From the NCBI GenBank assembly GCA_020080175.1, contig JAGHQL010000072.1:1-64000 (forward strand): a stretch of DNA of 64,000 bases, in the 5' to 3' direction. A program made the translations under genes and the position numbers. Positions within the stretch are counted from its first letter, which is position 1; each line of letters begins with the position of its first letter. The DNA comes from Glutinoglossum americanum (Eukaryota; Ascomycota; Geoglossomycetes; Geoglossales; Geoglossaceae). This document shows positions 31,998-42,207 of this stretch, piece by piece. A model generated the notes under the pieces. It searched no databases. It was given only the letters and a program-made list of their open reading frames with translations, and was not told where the DNA came from.

Positions 31998-33854
31998 TGC
32001 GGGAGCTCTATAGGCAAACCTGGAGGACGCTAGATCGTAGCAGGGCAGAATCCTGATGAAAAAGCAGCTCGGTATTCAGAGTCTTGGCAAACAATGCTGA
32101 TTTCTCAGCCAATCAAAGAATTTGCATAACCCAATTTATTTAACTGAACAAATAATTCTCCGTTTTTTTTAAACACCTCTTTTACCCTTCTATAAAATGG
32201 AAATATAGCCCGGGATTTAACACTCCTCCGTAATCTTTGCTCTAAACATTCCGCCCCCCAAAGGTAGCTATGTTACCATATAAATTCCGACACTAAAGAT
32301 CCAAATCTAATATCCAATTGATTGGATCCCGGACCATTTCACAAAATATAAAATAGGTAGGCAATAGCATAAAGACATTCTAGAAGAGCAAATAAGGAAA
32401 CCAATTGGCCGGTTTCAGGTCCCTATATTAAAGAAAATTACCAGTAATAGGCGGTATCTAGAGATATATACGCCTTGAGATATCCGCTAAATTTATTCTC
32501 ATCTCGGACGTTATTTTGCTGGTGTTGGTGATAAAATGGTCGGTCCCCACACTCTGGCGCCCTAGCAACCTCCTAGAGAAACCACAAGGTTCCTTCGGGC
32601 CTAGTTGGAATTTGTTGGGAAGGCGGTATTAAAATGTAACGGTAATCAATGCTAACATACAACTCTAGACACCCGAAATATCGCGGATCCGAGAAAGCAC
32701 GAATGGACCTTAGGGCTTATAGACCTCCCGTAGGAGCCTGGCGTCTATGGGTGGCAGCAATCTCACGTGCATGACGTGGTCGACCTAGCGCGGGCTGGAG
32801 CAACATCATACAGGAACCAGAGTAATAGGGGGACGAAATAAGATATTTCTGTGTAACTTGATTAAACTTGAATGGTATAGGGGAATTAAAAGGGTATTAT
32901 TGAGGACTCTCTTTTGTACGCAAATTGGCAATAGTGTTATAAGATGGGCCGTTATAGGACTGGAGAAACGGTGTTTGCCTATGATACTCTATAGGCACGG
33001 CCTTCTCATGATTCAAAGCCCCTCAAAGGCCTATCAACGATCATACTCGAGGCACTTTACACTCATTCCCTGCTAATCAGTTAGTGGTGCTCGCCAGAGG
33101 CATGTGGGTGCCGTCAATAATATAACCGACGGATCGTATTCACTTAGGAATAGATATTGGAAGCCCCGCCCCTCCTTCTCTGCTGATTGAACGGTGGTGC
33201 TTACTATAGGTATATATGTACCGTCAACACTATAGCTGGCCGATCATATCCACTCGGGAGTGGAGATTGGAAGCCTCAAATAGACGATTACAATCTTGCA
33301 AGCAATGACCAAATGGTTGAAGAACGACCTACGCTTCGTGGGAGGATATTGAGAAGCGGAAGGACTATCTTGCGAGGGAGCCATTGTTATAGCTATCATC
33401 AAAAACGGTTGATGGAAAAAAAAAGAGCGATATGGATTTTACTTATAAGCACAACCAACTGATTGGCTAGAAAGGTAGATACATTAAGGAATAGTTCCCG
33501 ACGAGTTATTAGAAATAGAAGACTGCCAGAATAAAAGAACGGTGGGTACTATTGTGAAGATTTAGTAGGCTGCCAGCTGGAGATTGAGGTTGTAGTTGGT
33601 GGCAGCGAAGAAAAACGTTCTCGCCAAGCTTGGGATATTCAAGTCCTCACAGTGAGGGCAACGAGGCGGATGGGTTCTTGAGTATAAGCAAGGCACGTGC
33701 GGGCTGACTAAGCACTATCCCTTCAGCACCTGTAATACATTATGCGAATTAAGAAGGCTCACAACAGGGCACTTTACACCGCCAACCCAATAAGCTTTTT
33801 GGTTTTGCCCCTCTGTCCTTACCAATTGGTCGGTGGTGCTTGCATGTAACCCTA
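31998..33854. other. Divergent intergenic region with transposon debris
   Basis: AT-rich 1.86 kb between two divergent genes. It holds the two promoters and, from about 33060 rightward, decayed DNA-transposon pieces listed separately. The frames at 32858-33076 and 33187-33462 on the plus strand have no recognisable content. Confidence 0.55.
33060..33280 (-). mobile_element. Two decayed copies of a Harbinger-like DDE motif
   Basis: Two imperfect tandem copies of about 95 bp (about 33070-33165 and 33180-33275). On the minus strand they read SVGYIIDGTHMPLASTT and SASYSVDGTYIPIVSTT. The IDGTHxP core resembles the first catalytic aspartate motif of PIF/Harbinger transposases (DDE_Tnp_4 family). 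Both are bounded by stops within a few dozen codons, so they are dead fragments. A third partial copy of the trailing STT word lies at about 33825-33845. No terminal repeats were found. Confidence 0.5.
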
Positions 33855-36800
33855 ATGCTTGCCCCTCCTTCAAAGTTGTTTGAGCAAGTGATCACAAGAT
33901 CTAACTGCATACGACTTCATCTGAAAAACCCACTCTCTGGGACCACCGATTTTCAACGGTTCGCAACACGGGCGCTAGGGACTAGATCGATTATAAGACC
34001 TTCAAATCCACCACGACTGCATTCCTTTCAAGCACTACTTCGCTCAGCGCCAACTTCAGTCAGACTTGAGCCGTTTGCACCAGTTAGAACCCCGTCAAGG
34101 TCTACTTCTGTTAGATATTGCTCGGCTCGAAGGAACATGTGTAAACTACATGCTGGCGCTGATGTTGCCGGAGGAGGTCTTGATTTATCCAAAGGGCGTG
34201 AGATATTGCCGGCAAATGTAAGACCTACGAACTACGACCTGACTCTGGAGCCGAACTTTGAGAATTTCACATACCAAGGGAATGTCACAATTGAGTAAGT
34301 CTCTGATTGGCATTCCACCCAGTGTTTCAAATACCATCATTCCTGACGGTCGTGGGCGTGTGTAGTCTAGACGTCGTCGAGGATTCCACATCCATTTCCC
34401 TCAACACTCTTGAACTAGCGATTCATTCGACAAAGGTTTCCTCTGAGTCCTCTGTGATCACCTCGTCGCCAAAGTTATCTTACGATGACGGCAAGCAAGT
34501 GACAACGATTCACTTTGATCAGAAGCTCCCAGCTGGCACTAAAGCTAAACTCACCATGACTTTCAGTGGCGAGTTGAATGACAAACTGGCGGGTTTCTAC
34601 AGATCTTCTTACAAGGATGCGAGAGACGGCACAACCAAATATCTGGCAACAACTCAGATGGAACCTACTGATGCCCGGCGAGCCTTCCCTAGTTTTGATG
34701 AGCCAGCTTTGAAAGCCACTTTTGATATTACCTTAGTTGCGGAAAAGCATCTGACGTGCTTGAGTAACATGGATGTTGCATCGGAAACGGAGGTTGACTC
34801 CGAGATGAGCGGAGGTAAGAAGAAGGCTGTGAAATTTAACAAGACCCCACCTATGTCGACGTACCTGCTTGCATTCATTATCGGAGAACTCCAGTACGTC
34901 GAATCAAGGAGTTTTAGGGTTCCTGTCAGGGTTTATGCCACGCCTGATAAGGATATTGAGCACGGGAAATTCTCGATGGAGCTTGCTGCGAAGACGTTGG
35001 AGTTTTATGAGAAGACTTTTGACAGCAAATTCCCCTTACCCAAAATGGACATGGTTGCTATTCCAGACTTCAGCGCGGGAGCTATGGAAAACTGGGGTTT
35101 GATTACCTATCGGGTTGTGGACTTGCTCTTTGATGAAAAGGCGAGTGGTGCATCGACCAAGCAAAGGGTTGCGGAGGTTGTCCAGCACGAGCTTGCTCAC
35201 CAATGGTTTGGCAATCTCGTTACGATGGACTTCTGGGATGGCCTGTGGCTAAATGAGGGATTTGCAACATGGATGTCATGGTACTCGTGCAACAGCTTCT
35301 ACCCCGAGTGGAAGGTATGGCAGAGCTACGTGACGGATAATCTGCAAAGCGCTCTTTCATTGGACTCTCTGAGAAGCAGCCATCCTATTGAAGTTCCAGT
35401 GAAACGAGCAGACGAAATCAATCAGATTTTCGATGCTATATCTTACTCGAAAGGGTCCTGCGTATTGCGGATGATATCAAAGTATTTAGGGGAAGACACC
35501 TTTATGGAGGGTATTCGACGCTATCTTAAGAAGCACGCGTATGGGAATACCCAGACTGGCGACCTTTGGGCCGCGTTGAGCGATGCTAGCGGTAGGAATG
35601 TCGAAAACGTTATGGATATATGGACCAAAAATGTTGGTTACCCTGTTGTTTCTGTCACGGAAAATGAGGATTCCAAGTCGATCCATGTGAAGCAAAACCG
35701 CTTCCTCCGCACCGCGGATGTGAAGCCTGAGGAGGATAAGACCCTGTATCCTGTTTTCTTGGGTCTCCGTACACGGGATGGTGTGGATGAAAGTATCACC
35801 CTGTCAGAGCGCGAAATGAATGTCGAGGTTCCAAGTATTGAGTTCTTTAAGCTGAACGCCGATCATGCGGGTATCTATCGAACCTCATATAGTCCTGCCC
35901 GTCTGGAAAAACTTGGGCAAGCTGCTAAAGACGGACTACTGACGGTTGAGGACCGCGCCGGGATGATTGCGGATGCCGGGGCACTTGCTGCTTCTGGCTA
36001 CCAGAGAACATCTGGCGTTCTTGCCTTGTTGAGGGGATTTGACGATGAGTCTGAGTTTGTGGTTTGGGATGAAATCACCACTCGCATTGCGTCTATTAGG
36101 AATGCGTGGACGTTTGAGGATCGGGAGATTAAAGATGCTCTGAAAGCCTTCCAACGAGACCTCGTGAGCGACAAGGCGCACAAAGCGGGTTGGAAATTTC
36201 AGGAAGGCGAGGGACATATTGAGCAGCAGTTCAAGAGTCTGCTGTTCGGTAGTGCGGGATTGTCAGGAGACAAAACGTAGGTTTCTCTTTCTAAGCTACC
36301 AGATCGAGGCTCACCGAATTTAGAATCATTGATGCAGCATTTGATATGTTTAACAAGTTTGCCAAAGGAGACGCGACGGCTATTCATCCTAATCTCCGTG
36401 GCAGCGTCTATGGCATCGTATTGCAAAACGGAGGAGAGCGCGAGGTATGTCAGCGAATCTCCTGGAAGAGTTTCTTGCGCTGACTTGTGAAAGTATGATA
36501 TCTTGGTCAATGCCTATCGTACAGGCAATACCAGTGACGAACGGAATACTGCTCTCCGCAGCCTAGGCCGTGCTAAACAACCAGAACTGATTAAGAGGAC
36601 CCTTGACTTTGCCCTGAGCTCGGAGGTGAAGGAGCAGGACATTTACCTTCCTATCGGAAGCCTTCGAACTCATGTCCCTGGGATCAATGCTTTGTGGCAA
36701 TGGCTCCAGGACAACTGGTTAACGATTCAAAAGAAGTTGCCACCTGGCCTGTCTATGCTGGGAACAGTTGTGCAAATCTGCACCGCGAGCTTCACAAAGC

Positions 36801-36988
36801 AAGAACATATTGATGCGATCAAGAAATTCTTCAGTGAACGGAGCACCAAGGGTTTTGACCAAGGGTTGGCACAGAGCCTGGATGCCATCAGGGCGAAGTC
36901 AATGTGGCTAGAACGCGATCGCGAAGATGTGGAATCGTGGCTGAAGGCTAGAGGCTACTTGAAAAAGAGCACAGAGGGAAAGTTGTAG
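33855..36988 (+). CDS. M1 zinc aminopeptidase (Aap1/Ape2 type)
   Basis: Removes N-terminal residues from peptides; gluzincin family M1. Four exons: 33855-34294, 34366-36276, 36324-36444, 36494-36988 (988 aa from the first ATG). Seen: substrate motif GAMENWG, zinc site HELAHQWFGNLVTMDFWDG (first His near 421) with the third ligand in LWLNEGFATWMSW, and a C-terminal ERAP-like helical domain (HPNLRGSVYGIVLQNGG; NTALRSLGRAKQPELI; QRGFDQG-like end). Two starts are possible: ATG 33855 adds 94 Arg/Ser-rich, almost acid-free residues resembling a mitochondrial presequence; ATG 34137 (MCKLHAGAD) gives an 894-residue cytosolic-length enzyme. The extension may be a genuine alternative start. Convergent with DPH4, 567 bp apart. 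Confidence 0.94.
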
Positions 36989-37555
36989 GCTGCTCTTAGG
37001 CTTCTCTGGAACTATCTAGTGGGCTTCTTTAGATATGAGTCTCAGGGTTATAGAATAGATCACAGAATAGCTAGAAAAAAATGCAGCTAGAAACTTGTCT
37101 GATGGCTTCACTCTATAATGTTCCGAATATGGTCCGTCTTGGCTGCGTTTCAGCTAGTTTGTTGATTAGGGAACCCTCAAGTACCTGACCTTACCCAAGT
37201 TTTATCCGCCAGGCCCTGCTACACTGCCCAGTTGCCGTATTCCAACATTTCAAATGCCGACAGGGTGTTCTTATCCACTCTCCTAACTCCTGGGTACCAA
37301 GCCATAGAGTTGTATCTCTAAAATCAAGGAGGTTCAATTTAGTGGTGTAATGGTCTGTCACCACCTCCGGAAAGGATTCTGGAAGGTAGTAGTAATGCTC
37401 CTTTGTAGCAGATCGGGAATTAGCCTGTGCATGTGAATCGGCTTAATGGTATCGAGTGTTCTTTGTATTGTCCCTACTATTTGTCGATTACTTGAGATTT
37501 CTGGGGCGAGCTCTTTAACCAGGTAGTGCCGAAATTCTTGGGAGCTCCGGTCAAC
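36989..37555. other. Convergent 3' flanks of aminopeptidase and DPH4
   Basis: 567 bp between two converging stop codons. No gene seen. Confidence 0.5.
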
Positions 37556-38122
37556 TCAAGGGTTTCTCCTTTCCTTGGATTCCTTAGGTTCCTCTTCAAG
37601 TACCTCAAACTGAACTCTCAGCCACAAGCTGCAGCCCCGACACCCCGTGATGATTTCCCCGTTAATTGCCTCTTCCGCAAGCTGGTCCCCCGAGACCGAA
37701 AACCCCCTCTCATCTCCGCAGCGGCAGCTGCGGTGCCAGGCTTCATGCTCCTCGTCAAACTCCAAGTCATCCAAGTCCACTGTCTCGAGACCGGAACGGA
37801 AGCTGTCTCCCGAGCCTTCAAGTCGTGCTAGCGGATGGGGGGCTGTGGGTTGCTCTAAGCTAAGACGGAGGTCATACTCTGCGCGGGTGGTTGGGTCCGA
37901 GAGCGTCTTAAAGGCTAGGGTAATTTCGTCAATTGTATGCTTTTGCTGCTGTGGGCTCCCGCCACTTATCGGTGCATGTGACTTGTCGGGATGGTGGAGC
38001 AGCAGAGCACGTCTGTAGGCTAGTTTGACATCCTGCGGCGAGGGTTGACTTCCCAGCGGTGAGGGCTGTAGGTCCAGTAGCTCGTAGTATGTTGGAGTCC
38101 TGACTGGCTGCCGTTTCGTCAT
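37556..38122 (-). CDS. DPH4: Diphthamide biosynthesis J-domain protein Dph4
   Basis: J protein that carries iron/electrons for the Dph1-Dph2 radical enzyme in the first step of diphthamide synthesis on EF2. Single exon, 188 aa. Seen: J domain at the N-terminus (TYYELLDLQPS, VKLAYRRALLLHHPDKS with the HPD motif, FKTLSDPTTRAEYD), then a CSL-type zinc finger (DPH domain) with DDLEFDEE, CRCG near residue 133 and GCRGCSLWLRVQFEVL near the end; the four cysteines of the CxC...CxxC site are present. Length matches DNAJC24/Dph4. It is head-to-head with the mitoribosomal gene, start codons only 120 bp apart, so they probably share a promoter. Confidence 0.95.
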   Translation of the reverse strand: MTKRQPVRTPTYYELLDLQPSPLGSQPSPQDVKLAYRRALLLHHPDKSHAPISGGSPQQQKHTIDEITLAFKTLSDPTTRAEYDLRLSLEQPTAPHPLARLEGSGDSFRSGLETVDLDDLEFDEEHEAWHRSCRCGDERGFSVSGDQLAEEAINGEIITGCRGCSLWLRVQFEVLEEEPKESKERRNP

Positions 38123-38175
38123 TTTTGACGCCGTATATCATTTGGTTTGGAAGAGCGAGAATAAGTCAGTGTATG

Positions 38176-38183
38176 TCACGTGA
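38176..38183. promoter_or_regulatory. Palindromic E-box TCACGTGA in bidirectional promoter
   Basis: TCACGTGA lies in the middle of the 120-bp region between the DPH4 and mL59 start codons. The CACGTG core is the known site for Cbf1/Tye7-type bHLH factors. A similar palindrome (42037) lies upstream of PRP39. Confidence 0.4.
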
Positions 38184-38242
38184 TCGATTTCTATCCGAAT
38201 ATTTTCGGGTTCCCATAGGAATGCATCTGTCTGTTATTGACG

Positions 38243-39023
38243 ATGGCAACTCAAAGACAATGTGTGAAGCTAGCGCAATCGCTTCCTCCACGATTAACGC
38301 GCTTCTTTGCACGATATCCTCCGCCGGCACTTCTCCAGGCTACTAAACCGCCCTCGACCGAGACGGATGGCACTCCAGCAACAGCACCCTCTATTTCCCC
38401 TCCAGATACCACAGCGGCGGCAGAAAATATGACTCATGCATTTGCCAACCCTTTCCAGGTGCAACGGAATCCCCACACTGGCAAATGGCACGATCCTGTA
38501 TTTTCGCTGCGACGGCAAGCTGAACTTGTAAAATTGGCTAGGAAGCATGGCGTGGAGGAATTGCTACCGTATACGGTGAAGAGCACAGAGGAGAAGCTAA
38601 GGAGAAGAGAGGAAAGAGGTTTAAGGGTGAAGGGGACAGGCATAGGGCAGAAAGTGAAGGGGAAAGAATGGGAGAGAACATTGAAAGGAAGGTGAGTGAT
38701 GAATACAATTAATTGGGGGACATGGAGAACCTGTATCTTCCTTTTGGAGTACTGGATATGCTTGTACTCTGGAAGAGGCGCTGCTTAAGCATGGCTGGAC
38801 CGGTGCGCACAGCGTGGTATGGATTGAATTGGCTGACGTTCTTTTCAACATCTACAGGTTGGAAAAGCGCAGACAAGCTATGGTAGAGATGCCGAAGATG
38901 ATTCAGAACTGGAAGGAGGTAGGCACTTCCCTTTTACCTACACCCTATGGAGATATTTGGGCTAATATCCATCTTCTGCGGCAGCGGGGCCATGGCCGTG
39001 GATGGAAAAAATGGCCAAAATAG
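38243..39023 (+). CDS. MRPL25: Mitochondrial large-subunit ribosomal protein mL59
   Basis: Component of the fungal mitochondrial 54S subunit. Three exons, 38243-38691, 38858-38918, 38985-39023 (182 aa, in frame). Seen: short basic leader (RQCVKLAQSLPPRLTRFFAR), the family core FQVQRNPHTGKWHDPVFSLR-like stretch, LVKLARKHGVEELLPYTVKS, EKRRQAMVEMPKMIQNWKE and the C-terminal RGHGRGWKKWPK tail that closes this family. The last exon encodes just 12 residues plus stop. The ATG at 38243 is the first in frame. Divergent with DPH4; 260 bp ahead of PRP28. Confidence 0.9.
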
Positions 39024-39282
39024 AAATTAGTCTAGGATTATTGCGATTATATTCTCAGTTTTATGCTCAAGAAGAGTTATTCAAACTATTGTATATCAAT
39101 GTATTAGTACTGCGTAGTGACCTCAAACGTATTTATCAATAACAAAAGTTGACCTGAAGTTGAAAATTCTAGTGGCTCTCCTGGTAGATATCTACTTGTT
39201 GCTGAGAGCCTGTCGCTAACCTGGAATATTACCTCCGACTTGATGTGACAGCACGTAAGAGCGAAGGAACTTAACACAAAGA

Positions 39283-41890
39283 ATGAACGGACATCTCGAA
39301 TATGCTGAAACAGCTACAGTCCATCCTCCACCTCCACTAGAACCTATAGCACAACCTTCATCTCCACCGCCGCCGCCGCCAGATTCGATAGCTCCACCGC
39401 CGCCTCCCGATGAACTTCCGCCTCCACCTCCATCTGTCGAGGAGCAGCCGCCCCCCCCACCATCAACAGAGATTAAGAAGAAGAAGAAGGTAGGATGGAG
39501 TGGCCAGAGAGATCGTGGTCCACTTAGCATTGAGGAGATATTGAAGAAGAAGAAGGAGGCGGATGAGGCGGCGAAGAAGGTACGACTTAAGCTGGCTTGC
39601 TACCTCCTCGCATTGCTATGCCTGATGATAACCCATGCAAAGCTAACTACTTCTCGTTTGGTAGCCTAAATTCCTCACAAAGGCGCAGAGAGAAAAGCTA
39701 GCTCTGGAGAAGAGAGCGAAGGAGATTGAAGAACAGAAACGCAAAGCAGAGGCTGAGCGCAATGGCCGGCTTTCAGCCCATGACAAGGCCCCAGTGCCTT
39801 CGCATAACCGCGATGGTAGAAACAGCGCCTCTGCTTCGCTCTATGGTTCTACACAGACAAATGGCCCTAATGGAATGGGAAAGCCAGCTATCCCGACAGG
39901 ACCTAAAGCACTACGCAAACCGGGCGAGATCCCTACGGGCCCAGCCGCTATGCGGGCTAATCAGCCTACGCGGGGACCAAAAGGCGATATGCACCCGCCC
40001 CAACTACCATCGTCAAATGGTGCGTCGGCAGGAGAAAAGCGACCGGCTCCTAAAGATGCAGAGGCGGCTTTGATCCGGCAACGGTACATGGGTGCGGATC
40101 AAAACACCTCTACGTTTTCCGCGAAGAAGAAACGAAGACGAACTACGGAGAGGAAATTTAACTTCGAATGGAATGCTGAAGAGGATACGAGTCCAGACTA
40201 TAACCCGATCTATTCCTCGCGGGCAGAGGCAGGCTTCTTTGGGCGAGGTCGCCTTGGTGGATTTGCTGATGATTTGGCTGAGGGCGGGGCACGGAAGTAT
40301 GCAAGGGCATTGGAGGAACGAGATACACATGCTGGTAGTGCGCGGGCTAGGGAGCTATTGGAGATGGAGAGGAGAAGGAAGGAGGATGCTGGGAGCAGAA
40401 ATTCGCTGGATAAACATTGGAGCGAGAAGAAACTAGAGCACATGCGGGAGAGAGATTGGAGAATTTTCAAGGAAGACTTCAATATTAGCACCAAGGGCGG
40501 GGCGATTCCGAATCCCATGCGGTCGTGGCAAGAATCTGGATTACCGAAGCGCCTTCTGGATGTCGTGGAACAAGCTGGATATACGGACCCATCACCAATT
40601 CAACGTGCTGCGATACCTATTGCATTGCAGTCGCGAGACCTTATCGGCGTAGCAGTTACAGGTTCTGGTAAAACTGCCGCATTTCTTCTGCCTCTTCTAG
40701 TTTATATATCCGAACTCCCAGTACTCAACGAGATGACCAAGAATGACGGACCATATGCTATTATCCTAGCCCCAACTCGGGAGCTGGCACAGCAGATTGA
40801 GTTGGAAGCGAAGAAATTCGCTACACCCCTAGGATTCACCTGTGTCAGTATCGTTGGTGGCCACTCCCTAGAAGAGCAAGCATACAATCTCCGGAATGGT
40901 GCTGAGATCATTATTGCCACCCCCGGTCGGCTGGTTGATTGTATCGAGCGCCGAGTTCTTGTTCTGGGCCAATGTTGCTATGTCATTATGGATGAGGCCG
41001 ATCGAATGATTGATATGGGGTTCGAGGAACCAGTCAACAAGATATTGGACGCCTTGCCGGTAGCAAACGAGAAGCCAGACACAGACGATGCGGAAAACCC
41101 AATGGAAATGAGTAAACACCTGGGTGGCAAGGACCGCTATAGACAGACTATGATGTACACGGCGACGATGCCCTCAGCCGTGGAACGAATCGCGAGAAAA
41201 TATCTTCGAAGGCCTGCCATAGTTACTATCGGCAATGTTGGAGAAGCCGTCGATACAGTGGAGCAGAGAGTAGAATTCGTTGCGGGAGAGGATAAGAGAA
41301 AGAAGCGTCTGGCAGAGATTCTCACGTCACGGGAGTTCCAGCCTCCGATTATTGTTTTCGTTAATATCAAGCGCAACTGCGATGCCGTTGCCCGAGACAT
41401 AAAACACCTTAACCTTTCTGCGGTGACGCTTCATGGAAGCAAGACACAGGAGCAGAGGGAGGCTGCTTTAGCTGCACTTCGTGCCGGAACTGCTGATGTG
41501 TTAGTTGCTACGGATCTGGCTGGTCGAGGTATCGACGTACCCGATGTTAGTCTGGTGGTGAACTTTAACATGGCTACAAACATCGAGAACTACACGCATC
41601 GTATTGGCCGGACAGGCCGTGCTGGTAAAAGTGGGATTGCTATTACTTTCCTTGGTAATGAGGATGCTGATGTGATGTATGTTCTAACCCCTTTCTTCGA
41701 TTCGTATCGGAGCGCTTTACTGACTACGCGAAACAGGTATGATCTTAAGCAATTGCTAATGAAGTCATCTATCTCACGCGTTCCGGATGAATTGCGGAAA
41801 CATGAAGCGGCCCAGCAGAAATCTCAGAGAGGAGGTGCGCAGAAGAAAATTGAGGAGAGCAGTGGCTTTGCAGGCAAGGGGGGTTGGTAG
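39283..41890 (+). CDS. PRP28: Pre-mRNA splicing DEAD-box helicase Prp28
   Basis: U5 snRNP-linked ATPase that swaps U1 for U6 at the 5' splice site. Exons 39283-39579, 39665-41676 and 41737-41890 (820 aa). Seen: N-terminal polyproline region, Lys/Arg-rich helix (FLTKAQREKLALEKRAKEIE), then the helicase core: SPIQRAAIPIAL, AVTGSGKTAAFLLP, PTRELAQQIE, TPGRLVD, DEADRMIDMGF, TAT, LVATDLAGRGIDVPDVSLVV and HRIGRTGRAGK. The last intron (41677-41736, GTATGT...AACAG) is exactly 60 nt with no stop; without removing it the frame stays open but inserts 20 foreign residues into the conserved NEDADVMYDLKQLLMKSS. Family resemblance makes the intron clear. Followed 317 bp later by PRP39 on the same strand. 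Confidence 0.95.
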
Positions 41891-42207
41891 ACAAGGCATA
41901 TACATCATGTAGATGTAGCTCTACTTAATTGAGAAGATATTTATCTCTAGGATACCTAGTTAGTAAAAATCTAGACTAGCATAAGTCTGCTGGGACGAGA
42001 CCGAGTATCCTATTGTGGGCTTTCAGCGGTGATTAGGTCACGTGACAAAGAGCTGAATCCTCATCTTGCGATCAACCTCTCCACGAAATCCTCATTGCAT
42101 CGCCTTGGGTACAAACTCGAACAAGCGTTTGTAGTGGCAAACAATCTAGACCTTGGTCCGCCTAGCCATTAAGACTCTTCACAAGATAATCCAAGACCCC
42201 AACCATA
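41891..42207. other. Intergenic between PRP28 and PRP39
   Basis: 317 bp containing the PRP28 3' flank and PRP39 promoter, with a GTCACGTGAC palindrome. Confidence 0.5.
42037..42046. promoter_or_regulatory. Palindromic E-box GTCACGTGAC upstream of PRP39
   Basis: Perfect 10-bp palindrome with a CACGTG core, 162 bp before the PRP39 ATG. It resembles the site in the DPH4/mL59 promoter; bHLH (Cbf1-like) binding is an inference. Confidence 0.4.

Noticed and set aside
39283-39480. Polyproline stretch considered as a repeat insertion
   Set aside because: Proline-rich N-termini are part of Prp28-type proteins and the frame is intact.
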